Shown here piece after piece: positions 1-7,092 of a DNA stretch of 37,316 nucleotides (the stretch's first letter is position 1; each line of letters opens with the position of its first letter). Below the pieces are notes generated by a model. It did not search any database, was not told the origin of the DNA, and saw only the letters and a program-made list of their open reading frames with translations. This DNA is from Thermoanaerobaculia bacterium (GTDB taxonomy: Bacteria; Acidobacteriota; Thermoanaerobaculia; Gp7-AA8): assembly GCA_017883205.1 (NCBI GenBank), contig JADGNZ010000057.1:1-37316 (forward strand), given 5' to 3'. A program made the translations under genes and the position numbers.

Positions 1-263
1 AGCACGGGTGTCGTTCTCGTACAACCCTCTCACGCGTCGTAACTCTTTGAACCTTTGACTCTCTCTATCCCCGTGTCAGACTGTTTTGGACAGCAGTGCT
101 TCGCCACACACACCGCGAGCCGGTGTTCCTAGATTCGAGAAGCCACATTGTCATCGATGCGGTGTCTTTACATGGTGGAACCCATAAGAGACGACGCTTA
201 CCGTGACCGGTCCGGGTCCACGTTCGGTCGACTATCAGAATTTGCGTTGAGGAGATCGGCAGC
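1..263. other. Upstream region, no supported gene
   Basis: No convincing coding region is visible before the regulator at 264. One frame is open from base 1 to a TAA at 40-42, which could be the last codons of a gene outside the window, but 13 codons are not enough to call it. I looked for a sigma54 -24/-12 promoter (TGGCAC-N5-TTGC) because the next gene resembles a sigma54 activator, and found none. The SD for the next gene (GAGGAG, about 250-255) is clear. Confidence 0.5.
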
Positions 264-2033
264 ATGCTATGCATCGTGGCTCGCTACGAGGGCCGGGTTC
301 TCCGTTTCGAGCTTCCACCGGGACGCCTTCGTTTGGGTTCGGCGCCCGATAACGACCTGTGCATCCCTTTTCCGGGCATTTCGCGGCGGCATGCACAGAT
401 CGAGCGGACGGAGCGTGGCGCTCTGATTCGCGACCTCGGATCCAAGAACCTGCTCGTGGTCAACGGCGCCGCGGTGACCATGGTGGAATTGCCTCTCGAC
501 GCGACGATTCGCGTCGGCCGCGCGACGCTGTCGTTCGAGGAAGCAGGGACAGCCGATCTGCAGATCGCGATCGAGGTCGCGGAGACTGCCACCAGCTCGC
601 CATCCGAGGAGACGCGCACTGAGCATGACTCCTCGACCGGCGGCCCGGCGGCAGCACTGCAACTCGTTCGCAATTACGAGGGAATGTCGCACCGCTTGTT
701 TCTACGAGCTCTTAGCACGAGACTGGACGAAGCGCGCGAAGTCCTCTCCGCCGAAACGATGGCGCTCGGGAGCTGGGCCGAAGACGGCAGAATCTCGATT
801 CGATCGATTGCCGGCTCCCTTCCAGACGAAGAGATTCTGAAACGAATCGTCCCAGGCCGGCGCAGACGTCAGATCACGAGACGACAATCCGCCAACATCA
901 TCGAGTCCGTTCACGGCCGGCGCTGGTGCATGGCCGTCTTCGGGCACGATCAGCGTCCTGCACAATGGCAACTCGACTTCATTGAATATCTGGCCCGCAA
1001 ATCCTTTGGGCCGGAATCCGAGCCGGCGGCTGCGGGCGCTTCGCCCGACGCGCCCCTGCCCGTTCCCGCTTCGATGGTGATCGGAACCTCGGCGCGAATG
1101 CGCGCGGCGATGGAGCAGCTCCGCTCCACTGCAGGGAGCGATCTGGACGTGCTGCTCACGGGAGAGACGGGCACGGGGAAAGAGCTCTTTGCACGGCTCG
1201 TTCACGCGGCCGGAAAGAATGCGTCAGGTGCGTTCGTGGCCATCAACTGCGCCGCAATTCCGTCCGAACTGCTCGAAGCAGAGCTGTTCGGAGTGCATGG
1301 CCGCGTTGCGACGGGCGTCGACCCGAGGCCCGGCCGCTTTGCGCAGGCAGAGGGCGGCTCGCTCTTCCTCGACGAGATCGGCGAGCTTCCGGACCGCCTT
1401 CAGGCCAAGCTGCTGCGCGTGCTTCAGGAGCGCGAGATCCTACCGCTCGGTGCCGTCAATCCGCGTCCGATTCATCTTTGCGTGATCGCCGCGTCGAACC
1501 GCAATCTCCTCCAACTGTCGCGCGACGGCGCATTCCGGCCCGATCTGTATTATCGCCTGAGCGCTCTTCGGTTCGACCTTCCCGCATTGCGCGACCGGCG
1601 CGAGGATATCCCCTGTCTCACACTGACATTCGCAAACGAGGCCGCCGCGCGTCATCACAAGAACGTGCGAGGCATTAGCCGCTCCGCGCTCGCGGCGTTG
1701 ATCGGCTACGACTGGCCGGGGAACATCCGCGAGTTACGCAATCAGGTCCAACGGGCGATGCTGATCTGCGAGCCGAACGGGCTTCTCGATGCATCGCACT
1801 TCGAGCTGGAGCCGCCCCCGAATCCGCCGCCAGACGCTCCCGGCGCCGTGCTGGCGCAATCCTCGCCGGCCGAACCGCTTGCGCCGCTGCAACTGCAGGT
1901 CGAATCGCTCGAGCGCGGCGCCATCTCCCGCGCTCTCCTCCAGTGCAACGGTAACCGCAGCGCCGCAGCACGGCTGCTCGGCATCACGCGCAACGGACTC
2001 GCACTGAAGATGCGAAGGCTGGGACTCTCGTGA
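264..2033 (+). CDS. FHA domain / AAA+ sigma54-activator-like / Fis-type regulator
   Basis: A 589-aa cytoplasmic transcriptional regulator. Residues about 20-92 form an FHA phosphothreonine-binding domain (GSAPDNDL, then ISRRHAQI and DLGSKN). After a linker of about 170 residues comes an AAA+ domain of the sigma54 enhancer-binding type: Walker A GETGTGKE (300-307), Walker B SLFLDEIGELP (366-376) and arginine-finger region FRPDLYYRL (424-432). A Fis-like helix-turn-helix ends the protein (about 549-589). The GAFTGA loop that contacts sigma54 is absent; the equivalent stretch (about 345-351) reads GRVATGV. It may therefore not remodel sigma54 polymerase. The ATG at 264 follows a GAGGAG SD. The next gene is a Ser/Thr kinase overlapping its stop codon, so FHA recognition of kinase-phosphorylated threonines is the likely input. 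Domain calls are firm; target genes are unknown. Confidence 0.93.
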   Translation: MLCIVARYEGRVLRFELPPGRLRLGSAPDNDLCIPFPGISRRHAQIERTERGALIRDLGSKNLLVVNGAAVTMVELPLDATIRVGRATLSFEEAGTADLQIAIEVAETATSSPSEETRTEHDSSTGGPAAALQLVRNYEGMSHRLFLRALSTRLDEAREVLSAETMALGSWAEDGRISIRSIAGSLPDEEILKRIVPGRRRRQITRRQSANIIESVHGRRWCMAVFGHDQRPAQWQLDFIEYLARKSFGPESEPAAAGASPDAPLPVPASMVIGTSARMRAAMEQLRSTAGSDLDVLLTGETGTGKELFARLVHAAGKNASGAFVAINCAAIPSELLEAELFGVHGRVATGVDPRPGRFAQAEGGSLFLDEIGELPDRLQAKLLRVLQEREILPLGAVNPRPIHLCVIAASNRNLLQLSRDGAFRPDLYYRLSALRFDLPALRDRREDIPCLTLTFANEAAARHHKNVRGISRSALAALIGYDWPGNIRELRNQVQRAMLICEPNGLLDASHFELEPPPNPPPDAPGAVLAQSSPAEPLAPLQLQVESLERGAISRALLQCNGNRSAAARLLGITRNGLALKMRRLGLS

Positions 2034-3016
2034 TGAACCGGCGCGCCGAGACGGAAACTGTCGATGTCTTCTGCGGCAGCCTCAGCGCAACGGTTGCGAT
2101 CATGCCGCCCGGCACGCGTCTCGGGTCCCGTCATACGATTCGCAACGTCCTCGGCATCGGCGGCTCCTCCGTCGTCTATTCCGCCGACGACTCCACGACC
2201 TCCTGTGCCGTCGCCGTGAAAGTCCTGCGGCCTGACCGGTCGACGGAGGCGGCGCTCGTGCGCTTCCGGAACGAGGCGGCGGTTGCGCGGGCCGTCGATT
2301 GTCCGCACCTCGTGCGTGTCTTCGACTACGCCGAGGGACCGCCCACGTATCTGACCATGGAGCTCGCGCACGAGGGATCGCTTCGGCATGCTCTGAAGGA
2401 CGGACCGTTGCCCGTCGGCCGGGCGATCGAGATTGCCGGGCAGGTCCTTCGTGCGCTGTCTGCACTGCACGGCCGCTGCATCGTCCATTGTGATGTCAAG
2501 CCCGGAAACATTCTCCTCGACGCTGGTGGACGGGTCCTGCTCGGCGATTTCGGACTGGCCCGTCAAACGAATGCATGCACAGCGACCGATGGAAACGGGA
2601 GCCTATTCGGGACGCTCGAATATCTCGCCCCTGAACAGGCGTTGGGAGGGAGCGTTGACGCTCGCACCGACCTTTACTCCCTCGGGATCGTCCTGTTCGA
2701 GATGCTCACCGGATTGGTACCTCACTGCCGCGCATCCTCATTGGGAACGCTGCTCGCGCACATTCAGGAGCCGGCCCGGAATGTACGGAACCTACGCCCC
2801 GCGATCCCTCGTTGGCTCTCCGCGCTGATCGCGTGTCTTCTTGAGAAGCAACCGCGAAAACGCTATGTCTCGGCCAACGCTGTACTGCACGACATCGCGC
2901 GGCGCTGCGCGCATTACGGCCCTGCGGTTGACATTGTGCAGGATCGTGGCAGGTCTGCGCACATTGTTGGCACTGGACGCCCATTGACTTGGCGATTTGA
3001 ACCGGAAATGCCGTGA
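2033..3016 (+). CDS. Soluble serine/threonine protein kinase (non-RD type)
   Basis: A 327-aa Hanks-type Ser/Thr kinase. Visible motifs are the glycine loop GIGGSS (about 41-46), the lysine in VAVKVL (K63), catalytic loop HCDVKPGN (152-159), DFG (172-174) and APE (199-201). HRD is HCD, so it lacks the arginine that usually links activity to activation-loop phosphorylation. No transmembrane segment or sensor domain follows the kinase core, unlike PASTA kinases; about 30 residues trail it. The chosen ATG at 2033 shares one base with the stop of the FHA regulator; a GTG at 2030 would add one residue and give a 4-bp overlap. This translational coupling makes the FHA protein the most likely partner or substrate. 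That is inference from context and the known FHA/kinase pairing. Confidence 0.92.
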   Translation: MNRRAETETVDVFCGSLSATVAIMPPGTRLGSRHTIRNVLGIGGSSVVYSADDSTTSCAVAVKVLRPDRSTEAALVRFRNEAAVARAVDCPHLVRVFDYAEGPPTYLTMELAHEGSLRHALKDGPLPVGRAIEIAGQVLRALSALHGRCIVHCDVKPGNILLDAGGRVLLGDFGLARQTNACTATDGNGSLFGTLEYLAPEQALGGSVDARTDLYSLGIVLFEMLTGLVPHCRASSLGTLLAHIQEPARNVRNLRPAIPRWLSALIACLLEKQPRKRYVSANAVLHDIARRCAHYGPAVDIVQDRGRSAHIVGTGRPLTWRFEPEMP

Positions 3017-3095
3017 ATTTGCGGGCACAGACGGTGCAGAAACACAGCACGAAATCGGGGTCGTCCACCATAAACCAACATATGGAGGGTTTTCT

Positions 3096-3506
3096 ATGTC
3101 TCGTGTGAGGCTTTTCGTTTCAATGCTCCTTCTCCTGGGTGCGTTTGCGGCGTTTGCGGATGACCCGCCGCCCGGAACCGTCGTCCAGCGCAAGTGGCTG
3201 CGTCCGTGTCTCGACTCGGGCTCGGTCACGTACGAACAGTACGAGTACAAGTGCACAACCACCGAGTCAAACGTTCAGGTCTACAACTTCTACACGCATA
3301 ACGAATACCTGAAGGACGCCGTCTACCGCGTCGATCGCTCGCCTGTTTCGGAAAGCAAATTGTATGCATACGCGGTCAAGCAGTCCGTGGAGGTATCGGA
3401 GCCCAGACCGCTCGACAACTCGGCGGCTTTGGTCTATCAGCGCGAGACGCGCGAGGTGCAACGTCCGGTGGTCAAGCAGGGGTGGGCCTACAAGAAGAAG
3501 GACTAG
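3096..3506 (+). CDS. Small exported protein, unknown function
   Basis: A 136-aa protein. The ATG at 3096 is preferred over an upstream in-frame start at 2997 because it has an SD (GGAGGG, about 3084-3089) and gives a clear Sec signal peptide (MSRVRLFVSMLLLLGAFAAFA). The mature part is polar and tyrosine-rich, with two cysteines near the start (in RPCLDSG and EYKCTT) that could pair. It ends in a basic KKKD tail. I recognise no family. It lies 79 bp after the kinase gene and 3 bp before the metalloprotease-like lipoprotein gene, so it is probably in the same transcript. Confidence 0.75.
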   Translation: MSRVRLFVSMLLLLGAFAAFADDPPPGTVVQRKWLRPCLDSGSVTYEQYEYKCTTTESNVQVYNFYTHNEYLKDAVYRVDRSPVSESKLYAYAVKQSVEVSEPRPLDNSAALVYQRETREVQRPVVKQGWAYKKKD

Positions 3507-3509
3507 CGG

Positions 3510-4637
3510 ATGCCGCGGCGGCCCGTAGTCAGCAAGCGCTCCGGCCGGTTCGGCCGTCTCTCCGTGCGAGCGGCCGCTGCAGCGATCACCGGAGTCCTCT
3601 CGTTTCTCTCATGCACATCAGTGGACGGCCCCGACCAACCACCGACACCGATCGCGACTCCCGGCCGCAACGCCAACCACTGGTACGCGGTCGGGATCGC
3701 ATCACTGCCCGGACACACCGCCGCCGTGATCGCCGATCTCACACTCCTGCTCGATGGCCGTCTGTGGCCCGGCTTCACGCTCGCAGCGCATCCGCTGCTG
3801 ATCGATGTCACCGGCGAGGCGTTGTACTGCATCGGCCGTTGCGTGCCCGGGCTGGCCGGTCCCCTGCGGGCAACCGAGATCGCCGGCCGTTTCAGCGCCC
3901 GCTACTCGTTCGTTCCCGGCACCGAGGTCGGACTCGCGGATGCGCAGACGGTTCTCGTCGTGCGGCTCGACCCTCGCGAGCATCTGAAGGACATCGTCTT
4001 CACGGCCATTCACGAAGGTTTTCACGCCTACTACCAGGCCGACCGCGAGGACGATGTGCCACTTGAGATGCGCCTTCCCGACAACGCGCAATCCGGTGCC
4101 TACGCGTCGCGTTCCGAGCTTCAGAACGCATACACCACTGAGGCGGAACGGACCGGGCTTCTCTCGCGCGAGATCCGCACGCTGGCGTGGGCCGCGCGAG
4201 CCGGCGCGAAGAAGCGCACCGAAGACGCCGAGGCACGCGCCTGCGTCGACGAGTTCATCGAGCTGAGGCGGTTACGCCATCGCGACCTACCGACTCCCGC
4301 CGTGGAGGAGGATATCTGGGAGCGAACCGAAGGGATTCCGCTCTATCTCGAGCGCGAGGGCGCGACTCTGCTCGGTCGTCCCGACACGAGCGTTCTCGGA
4401 CAGACGATCGACTACGGGATGGTTCCGGATCTCTCGATGGTGCCGTACTTCTCGATCACGGGCGCACTCGAGGCCGTGATCCTCGATCAACTTACGCGGG
4501 ACGAATGGCGCACCTGGGTGTTCCCCGGGCGATCGGGAGAAGGGCTCACGCTGTTCGACGCCGTCGTCCGCGCCCGAAGCTCACTCCCGCACGACACGTC
4601 CGCACCATGTCCCGCCAATGCAGGAACCCAACCATGA
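3510..4637 (+). CDS. Putative zinc metallopeptidase lipoprotein (HExxH)
   Basis: A 375-aa exported protein. The N-terminus is basic, then hydrophobic, ending in FLSC (Cys35), which fits a lipoprotein signal. Residues 168-172 read HEGFH, a gluzincin HExxH zinc-binding and catalytic motif, in the context FTAIHEGFHAYY. A later TEGIPLYLE segment (273-281) could carry the third zinc ligand, as in HExxH proteins that place a Glu in a downstream helix. I cannot name the peptidase family. The start at 3510 is 3 bp after the previous stop, with an AAGAAGGA SD inside that gene's end. Its stop overlaps the next start by ATGA. Likely periplasmic or outer-membrane anchored; substrate unknown. Confidence 0.75.
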   Translation: MPRRPVVSKRSGRFGRLSVRAAAAAITGVLSFLSCTSVDGPDQPPTPIATPGRNANHWYAVGIASLPGHTAAVIADLTLLLDGRLWPGFTLAAHPLLIDVTGEALYCIGRCVPGLAGPLRATEIAGRFSARYSFVPGTEVGLADAQTVLVVRLDPREHLKDIVFTAIHEGFHAYYQADREDDVPLEMRLPDNAQSGAYASRSELQNAYTTEAERTGLLSREIRTLAWAARAGAKKRTEDAEARACVDEFIELRRLRHRDLPTPAVEEDIWERTEGIPLYLEREGATLLGRPDTSVLGQTIDYGMVPDLSMVPYFSITGALEAVILDQLTRDEWRTWVFPGRSGEGLTLFDAVVRARSSLPHDTSAPCPANAGTQP

Positions 4638-6061
4638 ACATGTATCGTCTCTTGACTCTCACCACCGCCTTGTCCGCCCTCGCCCTCGGTGCTGCGGCTC
4701 AGTCCACGACGCTTCCGGCTCCGGTTCGCGTCTCCGATCCGCCGTCACTGTGGAAGTGCGAGCGTCCTGCCGAGGCGCCGGCGTGGCTTGCCGCGGAGGG
4801 AGTCACGACGCCTCCGCTCCTCGCCTGCCGCGACGACAGCGGGGCGATGCTGCTCCTCTCCTTCACCGATCTATCGGCCTCGCGCACCGGCTACTCGGTC
4901 GATGCGCTCGTCAGCGGGGCCGAGGAGCAACTGCCCGGTTCGTGGCACGTGCAGAAAAAGAGCTCCGGGTTCGCGACGAGGCAGACGCCGTCCCGGCTCG
5001 GCGTCGCGCATGTGAGACTCGTCGGGAGCGGGAACGGCATGACCTTCGCGGCCGGGGGATCCACGCCGACGCTGGTCCTGATGGAACAGGTGCCACTCGC
5101 GTACTCCGAGCCCTCGACGAAGACGCGGCACCAGTACATCCTCGCGTTCGAGCTTCGGACGCCGTTGCCGCCCGAAGCGCGGCGGAAGGCGGCCATCGCC
5201 GAGCGCGAAACGCAGCTCGAGCGCTGGGTCGACACTCTCGCCGTCGACAACTCGGTGGCCTTGCTGCAGCCTTCGGAATTCGCGTTCCTGGCTTCGGCGG
5301 CCGCTCCTCCGGCGCCCACTTCGTCGAAGGCCTCTGCCGCGCCCGTCGCTTCGCCACCTTCGCCGACGGAAGCGATCGCAAAGGCGTTCCTCGCCGCCGA
5401 CTCCGGCGAGCTTGCCGAGACGACAGTCCGCGAGTTGGAGGAACTGGCGCGTACGGACTCGACCCTCGGCTCCGCCGCCACGGAAACCCTGCGCCGCGCC
5501 CGCCGGCGTGCCGCCGCCGAGCGCACCCCGGAGGTCTGGCGGGCGATCGCGACCAGCACGCCGAAAGATGCCCTGCCGGCGCGTGTCGCGATGTTTCTCT
5601 CCGCCGCCCTGATGAACAACGACGCCACGGCCGCCAACGCGGTGATCGCCTCCGCTACGGAGAGCTCGCTGACGCTCACGAGCTTCAGCGACGGCGACAT
5701 CCAGTCGATCCTCGAGGCTCTCCAGTCCTCACCCGATCTGCTGGCGGACCGCGGTGGGCCGGTGCTCGCCATCGACCCGGCCCGCGACGGCGACCGTCTC
5801 GTACGACTGCTGGCGCGATCCGGAGTGACGTTCGTCGACATCGCGACAACGGCTCGACCGATGCCGCCAGACGAAACGCGCTGGAAATTGCTCAGCTCGA
5901 TGCCCGCGAGCTCTCTGCCCGTGTACGTCCGATCGGGCCGGAATCTCGGCCGCCTCATCCGTGACGGCGCGACCGCCCGCTTCGAACGATTCGCGAGTCT
6001 CGTTGATGTCGCACGTGCCACGCGAGCCACCGGCGCGCGGAACAGCGCCATTGCGCAGTAA
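4634..6061 (+). CDS. Exported Ala-rich protein, unknown function
   Basis: A 475-aa protein starting at ATG 4634, which overlaps the preceding stop as ATGA and has AGGAA 8 nt upstream. An open frame continues further upstream, but that part is a shadow of the lipoprotein gene. The signal peptide is MNMYRLLTLTTALSALALGAAAQ. The N-terminal half (about 24-215) contains two cysteines (WKCERP and LLACRDD) and looks like a folded domain. A Pro/Ala/Ser linker follows (about 225-250), then a helical C-terminal half rich in Ala, Arg and Glu. I recognise no domain. It is the last gene of the FHA/kinase operon and may be a secreted output of it. Confidence 0.72.
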   Translation: MNMYRLLTLTTALSALALGAAAQSTTLPAPVRVSDPPSLWKCERPAEAPAWLAAEGVTTPPLLACRDDSGAMLLLSFTDLSASRTGYSVDALVSGAEEQLPGSWHVQKKSSGFATRQTPSRLGVAHVRLVGSGNGMTFAAGGSTPTLVLMEQVPLAYSEPSTKTRHQYILAFELRTPLPPEARRKAAIAERETQLERWVDTLAVDNSVALLQPSEFAFLASAAAPPAPTSSKASAAPVASPPSPTEAIAKAFLAADSGELAETTVRELEELARTDSTLGSAATETLRRARRRAAAERTPEVWRAIATSTPKDALPARVAMFLSAALMNNDATAANAVIASATESSLTLTSFSDGDIQSILEALQSSPDLLADRGGPVLAIDPARDGDRLVRLLARSGVTFVDIATTARPMPPDETRWKLLSSMPASSLPVYVRSGRNLGRLIRDGATARFERFASLVDVARATRATGARNSAIAQ

Positions 6062-6180
6062 CTTGCGCGGAGTGAACGAGTCGCCGGACCCGCTCTTCAA
6101 CCGCCTCGCACTGGCCGAGGGCGATGGATGTGACGGCAATCTCGGAGATGATTGCATGAACGCGAGGTGATGTCTCACTT

Positions 6181-6473
6181 GCGCGCTCAGGGAGAGCAGC
6201 CGCGCGCTCGGAGCTCGCAATTGCGCGCTTAGCAATCGAAAATGCGCGCTCGGAGATAATATCTATATGCTCAGAGAGTCTTACTCCGCGCGCAGAGAGC
6301 GTAAATGCGCGTGCTGATAGTTCAACAGCGCATTCAAGGATTGTAATAGCGCGCATGGGGTATCGAGCTGCGCGTGCAGTGATCGCAAATGCGCGCTTGG
6401 AGTTATCGTTGCGCGCTCGGACAGCGCAAATGGGTGCTCTGGGAGTATCATTGCGCGCACCGAGAGTCCGAAG
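6181..6473. repeat. Degenerate tandem array of 21-bp repeats (14 units)
   Basis: Unit starts, aligned on GCGCGC, lie at 6181, 6202, 6223, 6244, 6265, 6286, 6307, 6328, 6349, 6370, 6391, 6411, 6432 and 6453. All units are 21 bp except the one at 6391, which is 20 bp. The rough consensus is GCGCGCTCGGAGATCGCAAA plus T. Weaker units seem to continue to the left (6139-6180, perhaps from 6118). On the minus strand a frame is open through the array and reads heptapeptides of the form S/P-E-R-A-x-x-I/L (SERAFSI, AKRAIAS, SERAAAL, SARAFTL). The 20-bp unit shifts this frame for the units nearest 6453. There are no spacers, so it is not CRISPR. It could be a decayed heptad-repeat gene or a non-coding minisatellite. 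It ends just before the SD of the gene at 6485. Confidence 0.85.
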
Positions 6474-6484
6474 GAGGCAGGTGC

Positions 6485-6982
6485 ATGGCCGCAAAGCAGA
6501 AATCGACGCCTGAGGATGTGGTCGAGCGGTTGCGGGAGATCCAGGCGGAGATCGACGAGATCAAATCGCTGTCATTCGCGGAGCGAAGGGACCTCCGCAA
6601 CAAGATAAAGACGTCCGATGCCGCCCTCCAGGCGTCGGTGAGCATCATTGGAGCGTCCGACAACGTGGCGCACGCGATCGGCCGGTCGGTCGAAGACGTT
6701 CTCGAGATCTTTTCCGATCGCCGGCGGTGGTACGCGGTCGAGAGTGAGCTGCGCACCCTCCTGAACGGTGTCTCCAGTACCAATCTCGTCCGCCGCTACC
6801 AGCTCGAATTGATCGCAGGGCACGCGTACACGATCGCCGCGCGGCTGGCACGCGATCCAGCGAACGCAATCCTGATTCCGCTTGTGGAGGAGGTGCAGCG
6901 GCTCAGGAAGCTGGAACGGCGCAGGAAACCGGCCAGCCGCACGGAACCCGAAGCGCCGCCGGAGCCGGAGGAAGAGCCGTAA
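6485..6982 (+). CDS. Small charged, partly coiled-coil protein, unknown
   Basis: A 165-aa cytoplasmic protein. The ATG at 6485 follows a strong SD (AAGGAGG, about 6470-6476); the longer frame upstream reads through the 21-bp repeats and is not believed. Residues about 8-45 are heptad-like and charged (EDVVERLREIQAEIDEIKSL). The middle is helical and the tail is Pro/Glu-rich (PEAPPEPEEEP). There is no signal peptide, transmembrane segment or recognised domain. It is followed by convergent genes and stands alone between the signalling operon and the AAA+ operon. Confidence 0.7.
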   Translation: MAAKQKSTPEDVVERLREIQAEIDEIKSLSFAERRDLRNKIKTSDAALQASVSIIGASDNVAHAIGRSVEDVLEIFSDRRRWYAVESELRTLLNGVSSTNLVRRYQLELIAGHAYTIAARLARDPANAILIPLVEEVQRLRKLERRRKPASRTEPEAPPEPEEEP

Positions 6983-6991
6983 TCGGACGTT

Positions 6992-7018
6992 CTGTGGTCG
7001 GTGTTGCCGACACCGCAG
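6992..7018. terminator. Hairpin between convergent genes
   Basis: CTGTGGTCGG (6992-7001) can pair with CCG plus ACCGCAG (7007-7009 and 7012-7018), leaving a TGTTG loop, a 2-nt bulge and one G-U pair. It sits between the converging stops at 6982 and 7093. There is no clear T-tract, so it may act as a weak bidirectional terminator or only stabilise the 3' end. Confidence 0.35.
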
Positions 7019-7092
7019 AGTCCACTATCGGAGAGATCGCAACACGAATGGCGGATGAGCTCACGACCGCGTGGCCGTGAGCAGGAGTACTC

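Noticed and set aside
1-263. Sigma54 promoter before the FHA regulator
   Set aside because: No TGGCAC-N5-TTGC-like pair with correct spacing could be found.
4618-5964. Long plus-strand frame of 448 codons inside the 475-aa exported protein gene
   Set aside because: It overlaps a gene with signal peptide, SD and ATGA coupling; its Arg/Ala/Gly-rich translation is a GC-rich shadow frame.
4891-6051. Antisense frame of 386 codons
   Set aside because: Low-complexity Ser/Arg/Ala translation opposite a supported gene, with no SD; typical antisense shadow at high GC.
6181-6473. CRISPR array
   Set aside because: Units are contiguous 21-mers with no unique spacers, and no cas gene is nearby.
5955-6494. 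Intact minus-strand heptad-repeat gene
   Set aside because: The frame needs a TTG start overlapping the SD region of the gene at 6485, the 20-bp unit shifts the repeat phase, and the 3' end runs into the preceding gene. Kept only as a finding.
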